Positions 22,605 through 31,408 of a DNA stretch of 46,224 bases are shown here, in pieces. Below the pieces are notes generated by a model. That model made no database searches. It had not been told where the DNA came from and was given only the letters and a program-made list of their open reading frames with translations. A program made the translations under genes and the position numbers. Within the stretch, counting starts at the first letter, position 1. Every line of letters starts with the position of its first letter. Source of the DNA: an uncultured Maritimibacter sp. (GTDB taxonomy: Bacteria; Pseudomonadota; Alphaproteobacteria; Rhodobacterales; Rhodobacteraceae); contig CAJXYS010000025.1 in NCBI GenBank assembly GCA_913063035.1, forward strand, positions 1-46,224, in the 5' to 3' direction.

Positions 22605-24113
22605 TCATTCGCCGCGGGGGAAGCGTTGCGCTTCCTCCACGACGTTGAGATCCATGTGATTGCGCATGAACCGGTCCGACGCATCGCGGAGCGGCTGGTA
22701 GTCCCACGGGTAATAGGCGCCGTTGCGGAGCGCCTCGTAGACCACCCAGCGCCGGGCCTGGCTTTCGCGCACATCGGCGTCGAAACGGGCGAGGTCCCAG
22801 CGTTCGTCCGCCATCTCGCGGAAGCCGGCCAGCGTTCCGGCGCAGGCAGGGTCGCCGGCGCGGTTCTCCAGCTCGTGCGGATCGGCCTCGAGATCGAAGA
22901 GCTGCTCGGGGTCCAGCGCGCAGCGGGTATATTTCCAGCGTCCGTGCCGCAGGCAGACCAGGGGCGCGTAGCTCGCCTCGGCGGCGTATTCGATGGCCAC
23001 GGGCGTCTGGCGCGCCGTGCCGCCGGCATAGGGCAGCAGGCTCTCGCCGTCGGTCCAGGGCAGCACCTCGTCCATCGAGACCCCGGCGAGATCGCAGAGC
23101 GTCGGAGTCACGTCGACGGTCGAGACCGGGTCGGCCACCCGCCCCGGTGCCAGGCCCGGCGCCGCGATCATCAGCGGCACGCGCGAGGAGCCCTCGAAGA
23201 AGGACATCTTGAACCAGAGCCCGCGCTCGCCCAGCATGTCGCCGTGGTCCGAGACGAAGAGGACGATCGCCTCCTGACGGGTCCGCTCCAGCACGTCCAG
23301 AAGCTGGCCGATCTTCTCGTCGAGATAGCTGACATTCGCGAAATAGGCCCGGCGCGACCGGCGGATGTCGTCCTCGGCAATGTCGAAGCTGCGCCAGTCA
23401 TTGGCGTCGAAGATCCGCTGCGAATGCGGGTCGTGATCCGCGTAGTCCATGGCCGGGACCGCGGGCAGCAGGTGATCGCACGCGGCGTAGAGATCCCAGA
23501 ACCTGCGCCGCGCCACATAGGGATCGTGCGGATGGGTGAAGCTGACGGTCAGGCACCAGGGCCGGTCGTCATGGCCGCGCGCGAGATCGTAGAGCTTCTG
23601 CTCGGCCATGAAGGCGACCTCGTCGTCGTATTCCATCTGGTTGGAGATCTCGGCCACGCCGGCGCCCGTGACCGAGCCGAGGTTGTGATACCACCAGTCG
23701 ATCCGCTCGCCCGGCTTGCGGTAATCCGGCGTCCAGCCGAAGTCGGCGGGATAGATATCGGTGGTGAGCCGCTGCTCGAAGCCGTGCAGCTGGTCCGGGC
23801 CGACGAAATGCATCTTGCCGCTGAGACAGGTCTGGTAGCCCGCGCGCCGCAGGTGATGGGCGTAGGTCGGGATATCCGAGGCATATTCCGCTGCATTGTC
23901 GTAGACGCGGGTGCGGTGTGGCAGCTGGCCGGCCATGAAGCTCGCCCGTCCCGGCGCGCAGAGCGGGCTGGCCGTGTAGGCGTTGGCGAAGCGCACCGAC
24001 CGCGCGGCCAGCCGGCGCAGGTTCGGGGTGTGCAGCCAGTCGGCCGGCCCGTCCGGAAACAGCGTCCCGTTCAACTGGTCGACCATCAGGATGAGGATGT
24101 TCGGTTTCGTCAT
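22605..24113 (-). CDS. betC: Choline-sulfatase
   Basis: A 502-residue sulfatase. The N-terminus ([12 protein letters not shown]) supplies metal-binding Asp, and [12 protein letters not shown] contains the C-x-P-x-R motif in which Cys52 would be converted to formylglycine. LSGKMHFVG (Lys and His), FTHPHDPY and [29 protein letters not shown] complete the active site. These blocks and the C-terminal [23 protein letters not shown] match BetC, which hydrolyses choline-O-sulfate to choline and sulfate in the cytoplasm. Its ATG overlaps the betI stop as ATGA, so translation is coupled. betA follows after 43 bases. Confidence 0.95.
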   Translation of the reverse strand: MTKPNILILMVDQLNGTLFPDGPADWLHTPNLRRLAARSVRFANAYTASPLCAPGRASFMAGQLPHRTRVYDNAAEYASDIPTYAHHLRRAGYQTCLSGKMHFVGPDQLHGFEQRLTTDIYPADFGWTPDYRKPGERIDWWYHNLGSVTGAGVAEISNQMEYDDEVAFMAEQKLYDLARGHDDRPWCLTVSFTHPHDPYVARRRFWDLYAACDHLLPAVPAMDYADHDPHSQRIFDANDWRSFDIAEDDIRRSRRAYFANVSYLDEKIGQLLDVLERTRQEAIVLFVSDHGDMLGERGLWFKMSFFEGSSRVPLMIAAPGLAPGRVADPVSTVDVTPTLCDLAGVSMDEVLPWTDGESLLPYAGGTARQTPVAIEYAAEASYAPLVCLRHGRWKYTRCALDPEQLFDLEADPHELENRAGDPACAGTLAGFREMADERWDLARFDADVRESQARRWVVYEALRNGAYYPWDYQPLRDASDRFMRNHMDLNVVEEAQRFPRGE

Positions 24114-24697
24114 TGCTGCCCCGCCGCGTCGAGTTCCCGGTCCAGGTATCCCAGCGCCAGCGCAACCGCCTGCGCCCGGTCGAGCGACAGGCCCGCCAGC
24201 GCCTGGCGGATATAGACCCCGTCGATCATCGCGCCGATCCCCTGCGCGATGGCCGGGGCGCGGTCGCCCGCCAGCTGTCGCAGGTCGTGCACGAGGTTCG
24301 ACTGCAGCCGGCGCTGGTAGATCCGCAGCAGCCGCCAGGCATCCTGCGAGGTCTGCGCCTGGACGTAGAAGTTCAGCCAGGCCGCGATGACCTCGGCGCG
24401 GAAGTTCTCGTGCTCGAAACTGGCCTTCACGATGGCTTCGACCCGGGCGCGCGGGCCGTCCGCCACGGCCAGCGCGGCGCGCACCTGCGCGCCGTAGACG
24501 CCCAGGATATGGCGCATCGCCGCGAGGAAGATCTGCTCCTTGCCGCCGAAATAGTGATGCGCCAGCGCGCTCGACATGCCGGCGCGCTTGGCGATCTGGC
24601 TGACCGTGACGTCGAGCGCCCCCCGCGCGCCGATCTCGGCGATGGTCGCTTTCACCAAGGCTTCCCTTCGGATAGGCTCCATTCCGAGCTTCGGCAT
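24110..24697 (-). CDS. betI: BetI-type TetR-family repressor
   Basis: A 195-residue TetR-family regulator. The start MPKLGMEPIRREALVKATIAEI at 24697 is typical of BetI, followed by the helix-turn-helix VTVSQIAKRAGMSSALAHHYFGGKEQIFLAAMR (about residues 31-63) and a C-terminal ligand domain with AWLNFYVQAQTSQDAWRLLRIY and IGAMIDGVYIRQAL, both BetI hallmarks. BetI represses choline-to-betaine genes and is relieved by choline. It opens the betI-betC-betA unit. Between it and choX lies a palindrome over both predicted promoters, so it probably represses both directions. Confidence 0.93.
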   Translation of the reverse strand: MPKLGMEPIRREALVKATIAEIGARGALDVTVSQIAKRAGMSSALAHHYFGGKEQIFLAAMRHILGVYGAQVRAALAVADGPRARVEAIVKASFEHENFRAEVIAAWLNFYVQAQTSQDAWRLLRIYQRRLQSNLVHDLRQLAGDRAPAIAQGIGAMIDGVYIRQALAGLSLDRAQAVALALGYLDRELDAAGQQ

Positions 24698-24713
24698 CCC
24701 GGCCCCCGTGCTG

Positions 24714-24754
24714 TTGCAATCCGAAGCTAAGTGGTTTTTAATTGACTCGTCAAT
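24714..24754. promoter_or_regulatory. betI-choX divergent promoters and BetI-type operator
   Basis: The palindrome ATTGAC-TC-GTCAAT at 24741-24754 resembles BetI operators, which contain ATTGA and TCAAT half sites. On the minus strand TTGACG (24753-24748) and TTAGCT (24730-24725), 17 bases apart, form a promoter for betI. On the plus strand TTGCAA (24714-24719) and TTTAAT (24737-24742), also 17 apart, form one for choX. The palindrome covers the betI -35 and the choX -10/start region, so one bound dimer could shut both. Confidence 0.7.
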
Positions 24755-24775
24755 CAAGAAAACAGGGAGCTTCCC

Positions 24776-25708
24776 ATGACCTCCATCCGCTCGACCCTAC
24801 TGGCCTCCGCCGCGAGCCTCGCCATGGCCGGCAGCGCCGCCGCGAATTGCGACAGCGTGACCTTCTCGGATGTCGGCTGGACCGACATCACCGCCACGAC
24901 CGCCGCGACGACGCTGGTGCTGGACGCGCTCGGCTACGAGACCGACATCAAGGTGCTGTCGGTGCCGGTGACCTACACCTCGCTGGCCGAGGGCGACATC
25001 GACGTCTTCCTCGGGAACTGGATGCCGACCATGGAAGCCGACATCGCGCCTTACCGCGAGGCCGGCACGGTCGACACGGTCCGCGCCAATCTCGAGGGGG
25101 CGAAATACACCCTCGCCACCAATGCCCAGGGCGCGGCGCTGGGCATCACCTCCTTCGGCACGATCGCCGACCAGGCCGAGGCGCTGGAACGCGAGATCTA
25201 CGGCATCGAGCCGGGCAATGACGGCAACCGGCTCATCATGGAAATGATCGAGTCCGGCGCGTTCGGGCTCGACGGCTTCGAGGTGGTCGAAAGCTCCGAG
25301 CAGGGCATGCTGGCGCAGGTCGGCCGGGCCGTCCGCCGGGAAGAACCGATCGTCTTCCTCGCCTGGGAGCCGCACCCGATGAACGCCAATTACGACATCA
25401 CCTACCTGACGGGCGGCGACGACTGGTTCGGCCCCAATCTCGGCGGCGCGACGGTCTACACCAACACCCGGGCCGGCTATGTCGAGGAATGCCCGAATGT
25501 CGGGCAGTTCCTGCAGAATCTCGAATTCACGCTGGCGATGGAGAACGAGATCATGGGCGCGATCCTGAACGACGGCGAGGATCCGCAAGACGCCGCGCGC
25601 GCCTGGATCTCGGCCAACCCGGACGCGCTCGACGCCTGGCTGGACGGTGTCCAGACCGCGGGCGGCGAAGACGGCCTCGCGGCGGTCCGGACCGAACTCG
25701 GCCTCTGA
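24776..25708 (+). CDS. choX: Choline ABC transporter substrate-binding protein
   Basis: A 310-residue periplasmic binding protein with a signal peptide (MTSIRSTLLASAASLAMAGSAAA, cleavage near residue 23). The mature part has the quaternary-ammonium binding fold with aromatic-cage residues in DVGWTDITATT, FLGNWMPTMEAD and FLAWEPHPMNANYDITYL, which correspond to the Trp/Tyr box of ChoX/ProX. The NAQGAALGITSFGTIAD segment is typical of ChoX. ATG 24776 follows AGGGAG. It heads choX-choW-choV, divergent from betI. A hairpin at 25731-25754 follows the gene and may let more binding protein be made than permease. Confidence 0.95.
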   Translation: MTSIRSTLLASAASLAMAGSAAANCDSVTFSDVGWTDITATTAATTLVLDALGYETDIKVLSVPVTYTSLAEGDIDVFLGNWMPTMEADIAPYREAGTVDTVRANLEGAKYTLATNAQGAALGITSFGTIADQAEALEREIYGIEPGNDGNRLIMEMIESGAFGLDGFEVVESSEQGMLAQVGRAVRREEPIVFLAWEPHPMNANYDITYLTGGDDWFGPNLGGATVYTNTRAGYVEECPNVGQFLQNLEFTLAMENEIMGAILNDGEDPQDAARAWISANPDALDAWLDGVQTAGGEDGLAAVRTELGL

Positions 25709-25730
25709 GCCGGCGGCCTGACGCCAATCT

Positions 25731-25754
25731 CCCTCCCCCCGGAACGGGGGAGGG
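25731..25754 (+). terminator. Intercistronic hairpin between choX and choW
   Basis: CCCTCCCCC (25731-25739) and GGGGGAGGG (25746-25754) form a perfect 9-bp stem with a 6-base loop. No T-run follows. Such hairpins after binding-protein genes usually stabilise the upstream mRNA or terminate part of transcription. Similar CCCTCCCCC...GGGGGAGGG elements recur in roseobacter genomes as I recall. The rest of the 130-base gap shows nothing else. Confidence 0.65.
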
Positions 25755-25838
25755 TCCGGGAGCGGAGAGGACAAGCGCCGGCCAACGGCGCGCCCCGGTG
25801 CAGCGCCGCCGCTTCGCCACGCACGCAGGGACAGATGC

Positions 25839-26675
25839 ATGAACTGGCTCACCGACAACAAGATCCCCGTGGGCGACGGCGCCGCCGCCGTCTTCGACTG
25901 GCTTCAGGACAACGCCGCGGTCTTCTTCGACGCGCTGGCCATCGGCATGGAGAACCTGATCGACGGGTTGCTCTGGGTGCTGCAGACGCCGCACCCGCTC
26001 TTGGTGATCGCCGTGCTGGTGGCGCTGACCTGGGCGCTGCAGCGCAGCTGGAAGACCTGCCTCTTCGTGGCGCTGGGCTTTCTCTTCATCCTGAACCAGG
26101 ACTACTGGGAAGAAACGACCGAGAGCCTGACGCTGGTGCTGGCCTCCTGCGTGGTCTGCATGGGCGTGGGCGTGCCCATCGGCATCGCCGCGGCGCACCG
26201 GCCGCGGCTCTACGCGGGCATGCGCCCGGTGCTCGACCTGATGCAGACCCTGCCGCCCTTCGTCTACCTGATCCCGGCCATCGTCTTCTTCGGGATCGGC
26301 ATGGTGCCGGGGCTGATGGCCACGGTGATCTTCGTGGTGCCGGCGCCGATCCGGCTGACGCATCTCGGGATCTCCTCGACGCCGCAGTCCCTGCTCGAGG
26401 CCGCGCAGGCCTTCGGCGCCACGCCGCGCCAGACGCTCTGGAAGGTCGAGCTGCCCTACGCGCTGCCACAGATCATGGCCGGGCTGAACCAGACCATCAT
26501 GCTTTCGCTGTCGATGGTGGTGATCGCCGCGCTGGTCGGGGCCGACGGGCTCGGGGTGCCGGTGGTGCGGGCGCTCAACCAGGTCAACACCGCGCTCGGG
26601 TTCGAGTCGGGCTTCATCATCGTCGTCGTCGCGATCATCCTCGACCGCATGCTCAAGATGGAGCGCCGCCCATGA
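25839..26675 (+). CDS. choW: Choline ABC transporter permease
   Basis: A 278-residue permease with about six helices. It opens MNWLTDNKIPVGDGAAAVFDWLQ, a ProW/ChoW-type N-terminus, and contains the conserved permease-ATPase contact loop EAAQAFGATPRQTLWKVELPYALPQIMAGLNQTIM (about residues 186-220). GADGLGVPVVRALNQVNTALGFESG near the end is typical of glycine betaine and choline permeases. ATG 25839 lacks a strong ribosome site; CAGGGA is the nearest. Its stop overlaps the choV start as ATGA. Confidence 0.94.
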   Translation: MNWLTDNKIPVGDGAAAVFDWLQDNAAVFFDALAIGMENLIDGLLWVLQTPHPLLVIAVLVALTWALQRSWKTCLFVALGFLFILNQDYWEETTESLTLVLASCVVCMGVGVPIGIAAAHRPRLYAGMRPVLDLMQTLPPFVYLIPAIVFFGIGMVPGLMATVIFVVPAPIRLTHLGISSTPQSLLEAAQAFGATPRQTLWKVELPYALPQIMAGLNQTIMLSLSMVVIAALVGADGLGVPVVRALNQVNTALGFESGFIIVVVAIILDRMLKMERRP

Positions 26676-27697
26676 CCACCGCCGTGGATTTCGACAAGGT
26701 CTCCATCGTCTTCGGCGACCATCCCGAAACCGCCCTGCCGCTCATGGATGCCGGCCAGTCCCGGGCCGAGATCCAGGCCGCCACAGGCCAGGTGCTGGGC
26801 GTGCATGACTGCTCGCTCACCGTCGAGACGGGCGAGATCGTCGTGTTGATGGGGCTCTCGGGGTCGGGCAAGTCGACCCTGCTGCGCGCGGTCAACGGGC
26901 TCAACCCGGTGGTCCGCGGAAGCGTGCGGGTCAATGACGGCGACGCGATGGTCGACGTCACCCATGCCGATGCCAGGACGCTGCGGCGCATGCGGCTGCA
27001 AAACATCGCCATGGTCTTCCAGCAGTTCGGCCTGCTGCCCTGGCGCAGCGTGCGCGACAATGTCGGGCTCGGGCTCGAGCTTGCCGGTCTGCCGGCCGCG
27101 GACCGCCGCGCGCAGGTCGAACGCCAGCTTGAGCTGGTCGGCCTCGCCGACTGGGCCGACCGCAAGGTGGGCGAGCTCTCGGGCGGGATGCAGCAGCGCG
27201 TGGGCCTGGCGCGCGCCTTCGCCACCGACGCGCCGATCCTGCTGATGGACGAACCCTTCTCGGCGCTCGATCCGCTGATCCGCACCCGGCTGCAGGACGA
27301 GCTGCTGGACCTGCAGTCGAAGCTGGCGCGGACCATCATCTTCGTCAGCCACGACCTCGACGAGGCCTTCAAGATCGGCGACCGGATCGCGATCATGGAA
27401 GGGGGGCGCATCGTGCAATGCGGCCGCCCGCAGGAGATTTTCTCGCGCCCCGCCAACGACTACGTGGCCGATTTCGTGGCGCATATGAACCCGCTCGGCG
27501 TCCTGACGGCGCGCGACGTGATGGAGCCCGCGACCGGCCGGCACGACGCGACCGTGCCGCCCGACGCCGTGATCCAGTCGGTCATGGAAGAGGTCAAGGC
27601 CGCCCGCGCGCCGATCGGCGTGGTCGAGAACGGCGCGGTGATCGGCCAGATCACCCGCGACACCGTGATCGCCAAGCTGCTCGACCCGCGGGGCTGA
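26672..27697 (+). CDS. choV: Choline ABC transporter ATP-binding protein
   Basis: A 341-residue ATPase. Walker A is GLSGSGKST (residues 61-69), the Q-loop is MVFQQFGLLPWRSV, the signature LSGGMQQRVGLARAF, Walker B ILLMDEPFSALDP and the switch His is in IFVSHDLDEAF. The N-terminus, with DFDKVSIVFG and an inserted TALPLMDAGQSRAEIQAATG before the core, and a short CBS-like C-terminal region (ARDVMEPATG... AVIGQITRDTVIAKLL) are typical of the ProV/ChoV family, where the extra domain can sense osmotic or ligand state. Start overlaps the choW stop by four bases. Confidence 0.95.
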   Translation: MTTAVDFDKVSIVFGDHPETALPLMDAGQSRAEIQAATGQVLGVHDCSLTVETGEIVVLMGLSGSGKSTLLRAVNGLNPVVRGSVRVNDGDAMVDVTHADARTLRRMRLQNIAMVFQQFGLLPWRSVRDNVGLGLELAGLPAADRRAQVERQLELVGLADWADRKVGELSGGMQQRVGLARAFATDAPILLMDEPFSALDPLIRTRLQDELLDLQSKLARTIIFVSHDLDEAFKIGDRIAIMEGGRIVQCGRPQEIFSRPANDYVADFVAHMNPLGVLTARDVMEPATGRHDATVPPDAVIQSVMEEVKAARAPIGVVENGAVIGQITRDTVIAKLLDPRG

Positions 27698-27734
27698 CGG
27701 GCCCCTTCATCGTTCCGGAAATATCCTCGGGGGT

Positions 27735-27755
27735 CCGGGGGCAGACAGCCCCCGG
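27735..27755. terminator. Bidirectional hairpin between choV and the EamA gene
   Basis: CCGGGGGC (27735-27742) and GCCCCCGG (27748-27755) form a perfect 8-bp stem with a 5-base loop between two convergent genes. The flank CGGAAATATCC at 27716-27726 is the complement of the element within the 13235 repeat. Transcription from both sides may end here. Confidence 0.6.
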
Positions 27756-27765
27756 GGCCCGCCAC

Positions 27766-28671
27766 TCAGAGCTTCGCGGCCGCGTCGGGCGGCGTCGCCG
27801 CGCGCCGGCGCAGCGCGGACTCGCGCCACGAGATAAAGCTGACCGCGCCGACCACCATCGAGCCGCCGAGCACCACCCAGGGATCGAAGGCCTCGCCGAA
27901 GACGAAAATCCCGAGCAGCGTGGCCCAGACCAGCTGCAGGAAGGTCACGGGTTGCGTCACCGCCAGCGGCGCGGCCTCGAAGGCGCGGGTCATGCTGTAA
28001 TGTCCCGCTGTGGCGAAGAAGGCCACCAGCAAGAGCCAGAGCAGCTGGACCGGCGTGGGCGGCACCCAGACGACCGCCGCGAAGGGGGCGAGCCCGATGG
28101 TGACCCCGACCGACAGGAGCCCCACCACCGCGAGCGGGCTGATCTCCGCCGTCAGGCGCTTGGCCATGAGGTAGGAGACGGCGAAGGCCGGCGCGGTGAA
28201 GAGCATCGCCACGTGCCCGGACGACAGCTCGCGGAAGCCCGGGCGCAGGATCACCAGCGCGCCCGCCAGCGCCACCAGGATCGCCGCGATCCGCCGCGAG
28301 GCCAGTCGCTCGCCCAGGAAAAGCGCCGCCCCGACGGAAATGTAGACCGGCGCGAGGTAGTTCATCGCGGTGACGTCCGCGATCGGGATCCGTGCCATGG
28401 CGAAGAACCAGAGGATGACGGCCAGCGTATGCGCCGCCGCGCGCAGCCCCGCGAGCGTCGCGCCCCGCCGGCCCAGCCCCGACCGCAGCATCGGCCGGAT
28501 CATCGGGATCACGAAAACCAGTCCCAGCGCGTAGCGCAGGAAGGCCGCCTGCGCGGCGGGAACGGCCTGGCCCAGGTGTTTCACCGTCGCGGTCACGGCG
28601 ACGAAACAGAGCCCGGTCAGGAGCATCCAGAGGATCCCGGCGAGCGGGCGGTGGGCGGGGCTCTCGGACAT
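27766..28671 (-). CDS. DMT-superfamily (EamA) transporter
   Basis: A 301-residue membrane protein with ten predicted helices in two EamA repeats. The first helix region reads LAGILWMLLTGLCFVAVTATVKHLG, the loop FLRYALGLVFVIPMI follows, and repeat two contains GHYSMTRAFEAAPLAVTQPVTFLQLVWATLLGIFVFGE, a common signature of the RhaT/EamA drug-metabolite exporters. The start at 28671 was chosen over an earlier in-frame Met for fit with family length. Substrate unknown. It is a distant relative of the 14169 gene; it is convergent with choV and lies 76 bases after yebC. Confidence 0.88.
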   Translation of the reverse strand: MSESPAHRPLAGILWMLLTGLCFVAVTATVKHLGQAVPAAQAAFLRYALGLVFVIPMIRPMLRSGLGRRGATLAGLRAAAHTLAVILWFFAMARIPIADVTAMNYLAPVYISVGAALFLGERLASRRIAAILVALAGALVILRPGFRELSSGHVAMLFTAPAFAVSYLMAKRLTAEISPLAVVGLLSVGVTIGLAPFAAVVWVPPTPVQLLWLLLVAFFATAGHYSMTRAFEAAPLAVTQPVTFLQLVWATLLGIFVFGEAFDPWVVLGGSMVVGAVSFISWRESALRRRAATPPDAAAKL

Positions 28672-28747
28672 GGCCGCGATCTGACCCGATCGGACCGGGG
28701 GCCGCAAGGGGCAGGCGGCCGATGCCGGGCCGGCGCGGCCGGCCGGT

Positions 28748-29494
28748 TCAGGCCGACAACTGGGCCATCACCTCGTCGGAAATCTCGAAATTCGCCGTGA
28801 CCTTCTGCACGTCGTCGTCGTCCTCCAGCGCCTCGAGCAGCTTCATCAGCTTTTGCGCGTTCTCCAGGTCCAGATCCGTCGTGGTCTGGGGCTTCCAGAT
28901 CAGGCGGGTCGACTCGCTCTCGCCCAGCTGGGCTTCCAGCGCCGAGGCGACCTCGTGCAGATCGGTGTCGGCACAGTAGACGATGTGCCCGTCCTCGGCG
29001 CTTTCCACGTCCTCGGCACCGGCCTCGATGGCGGCCATCATCACCGTGTCGGCGTCACCGGCGTCCGCGGGGTAGGTGATCTCGCCCTTGCGGTCGAACA
29101 TGAAGCTGACTGCGCCCGTCTCGCCGAGGTTGCCGCCGTTCTTGGAAAAGGTCGACCGCACGTTCGACGCCGTGCGGTTGCGGTTGTCGGTCATCGCCTC
29201 GACGATCACGGCCACGCCGTTCGGCCCGTAGCCCTCATAGCGGATTTCCTCGTAATCCTCCGAGTCGCCGCCCTGCGATTTCTTGATCGCCCGCTCGATC
29301 ACGTCCTTCGGGACCGAGTTCGACTTGGCCTCCTTGATCGCGAGCCTGAGCCGCGGGTTCTTCTCGGGGTCCGGGTCGCCCATCTTGGCGGCGACCGTGA
29401 TCTCCTTGGAGAGCTTCGAGAACAGCTTGGAACGCGCCGCGTCCTGGCGGCCTTTCCGGTGCTGGATATTCGCCCATTTCGAATGGCCTGCCAT
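28748..29494 (-). CDS. yebC: YebC/PmpR family protein
   Basis: A 248-residue protein with the classic [29 protein letters not shown]-terminus, the [27 protein letters not shown] block, the [39 protein letters not shown] block and an acidic C-terminal domain. YebC-family proteins have been described as DNA-binding regulators (PmpR) and more recently as translation factors that relieve ribosome stalling at prolines. ATG 29494 follows GAGAG. In many bacteria it lies by ruvC, which is not the case here. Confidence 0.96.
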   Translation of the reverse strand: MAGHSKWANIQHRKGRQDAARSKLFSKLSKEITVAAKMGDPDPEKNPRLRLAIKEAKSNSVPKDVIERAIKKSQGGDSEDYEEIRYEGYGPNGVAVIVEAMTDNRNRTASNVRSTFSKNGGNLGETGAVSFMFDRKGEITYPADAGDADTVMMAAIEAGAEDVESAEDGHIVYCADTDLHEVASALEAQLGESESTRLIWKPQTTTDLDLENAQKLMKLLEALEDDDDVQKVTANFEISDEVMAQLSA

Positions 29495-29622
29495 GGCACT
29501 CTCTCCGTTCCGGGAAATCGGTCTGCCTGTCTATAGGGCAGGGCGCGGGGAACGTGCAAGACCGCCAGGGCGTTGCATATGTCCGCGCAATGGGCTTGTC
29601 TGGCGCCGACAGGGAGCATGCC

Positions 29623-31404
29623 GTGACGACCGACCAGATTATCCTTTTTGCCATTTTCCTCGTCGTCTTCGTGTTCCTGATCTGGGGGCGCTGGCGCTAT
29701 GACCTGGTGGCCTTCACCGCGCTGCTGAGCGGCGTGGTCCTCGGGGTGGTTCCCTCCGACCGGGCCTTCGACGGCTTCGGGCATCCCGCGACCATGGTGG
29801 TGGCGCTGGTGCTGGTGGTCTCGGCGGGACTTGTGCGCTCGGGCGCGGTACAGCTGATCACCCGGACGCTGATCGACAGTTCCCGCCCGCTCGGCTGGCA
29901 CATCGCCACGATGGGCAGCGTGGGCGCCGTGTTCTCGGGGTTCATGAACAACGTGGCGGCGCTGGCGCTGCTGATGCCGGTCGACATCCAGACCGCGCGC
30001 AAGGCCGGGCGCAACGCCGGGCTCAGCCTGATGCCGCTGTCCTTCGCGACGATCCTGGGCGGCATGGTGACGCTGATCGGAACCCCGCCCAACATCATCA
30101 TCGCCACCTTCCGCGAGGACCGTCTGGGCGAGTCCTTCGCCATGTTCGACTTCGCGCCGGTCGGCGCGGTCGCGGCGCTGGCCGGGCTGGTCTTCATCGG
30201 CACGGTCGGCTGGCGGCTTATCCCGCAGCGTGACGGCGAGGCCAGCGCCGGCGAGAACCTGATGGAAAAGGCTCGCTACGTCGCCGAGCTGACCGTGCCC
30301 GGGGAGTCGGAGGTCGTGGGCCGGAAGATCCGTGACCTGCACGAGACCGAGGAAGAGACCGACGCCGCGGTGATCGGGCTGGTCCGCGACGGCAAGCGCC
30401 GTTTCGGCCGGTCGCGCAACGCGACGCTGCGCGCCGGCGACGTTCTGGTGCTGGACGCCACGCCCGAGGCCCTCGACGAGTTCCGCACCGCGCTCAGGCT
30501 CGGGTTTTCCGATGCCGAGCGCGAGGATAAGCTCGACGCCGCCGGAGAGGGGCTCGAACTGCTCGAGGTGGTGGTTCCCGAACAGGCCCGCATCACCGGC
30601 AAGACCGCCCAGAGCATCGGGCTCTCCTGGCGCCAGCAGACGATCCTGATGGGCATCTCGCGCAAGGGGCGCGAGCTCACGAGCCAGGTGCGCAAGGCGG
30701 TGGTCCATCCCGGCGACATCCTGCTGCTGCTGGTTCCGGCGGGCCGCGAGAACGACGTCACCGAATGGCTCGGCTGCCTTCCTCTGGCCGAACGCGGGCT
30801 CAAGGTGACCAAGCAGGACAAGACCTGGCTGGCCATCGGGATCTTCGCCGCCGCGGTCGCGGTGGCGAGTTTCGGCTATATCTCCGTGCCCGTGGCGCTG
30901 GGCATCGTGGTGGCGCTGTTCCTGATCATGCGGATCGTTCCGATCTCGGAGGTCTACGAGCACGTGGAATGGCCGGTCGTCGTCTTGCTGGGCTCGATGA
31001 TCCCGCTCGGCACGGCGCTCGAGGAGGCGGGCGGCACGGCGCTGGTGGCCAACGCGCTGACGGGGCTCACGGGCGGCTTTCCCGCCTGGGCGATCCTCGC
31101 CATCCTCATGGCCGTGACGATGACGCTCTCGGACGTTCTGAACAACACGGCGACGACCATCGTGGCCGCCCCCGTCGCCATGGAGATCGCCGACACGCTG
31201 GGCGCGAATCCCGATCCGTTCCTCATGGCGGTGGCGGTGGCGGCATCCTGCGCGTTTCTGACGCCGATCGGCCACAAGAACAACACCCTGATCCTCGGCC
31301 CCGGCGGCTACGCCTTCGGTGATTACTGGCGGATGGGCCTGCCGCTCGAGGGGCTGGTGATCGGCGTGTCGGTTCCGATGATCCTGCTGGTCTGGCCGCT
31401 CTGA
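29623..31404 (+). CDS. SLC13-family (DASS-like) transporter with TrkA-C domains, second copy
   Basis: A 593-residue carrier with the same layout as the 15111 gene: N-terminal helices with FMNNVAALALLMPVDI and LMPLSFATILGGMVTLIGTPPNIIIA, a cytoplasmic middle with two TrkA-C-like domains (VPGESEVVGRKIRDL and VPEQARITGKTAQSI), and C-terminal helices with SDVLNNTATTIVAAPVAM and TPIGHKNNTLILGPGGYAFGDYWRMG. The start is GTG 29623, six bases after AGGGAG; an in-frame extension to 29554 lacks a site. The anion-binding N-x-(A/P) loops differ from the other copy (FMNN and DVLNN against SNT and SNN), so the substrates may differ. Confidence 0.9.
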   Translation: MTTDQIILFAIFLVVFVFLIWGRWRYDLVAFTALLSGVVLGVVPSDRAFDGFGHPATMVVALVLVVSAGLVRSGAVQLITRTLIDSSRPLGWHIATMGSVGAVFSGFMNNVAALALLMPVDIQTARKAGRNAGLSLMPLSFATILGGMVTLIGTPPNIIIATFREDRLGESFAMFDFAPVGAVAALAGLVFIGTVGWRLIPQRDGEASAGENLMEKARYVAELTVPGESEVVGRKIRDLHETEEETDAAVIGLVRDGKRRFGRSRNATLRAGDVLVLDATPEALDEFRTALRLGFSDAEREDKLDAAGEGLELLEVVVPEQARITGKTAQSIGLSWRQQTILMGISRKGRELTSQVRKAVVHPGDILLLLVPAGRENDVTEWLGCLPLAERGLKVTKQDKTWLAIGIFAAAVAVASFGYISVPVALGIVVALFLIMRIVPISEVYEHVEWPVVVLLGSMIPLGTALEEAGGTALVANALTGLTGGFPAWAILAILMAVTMTLSDVLNNTATTIVAAPVAMEIADTLGANPDPFLMAVAVAASCAFLTPIGHKNNTLILGPGGYAFGDYWRMGLPLEGLVIGVSVPMILLVWPL

Positions 31405-31408
31405 GCGA

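Noticed and set aside
24741-24754. FNR box at ATTGACTCGTCAAT
   Set aside because: The half-site spacing is wrong: TTGA-N4-TCAA spans 12 bases where FNR needs 14. The sequence and location between betI and choX fit a BetI operator better.
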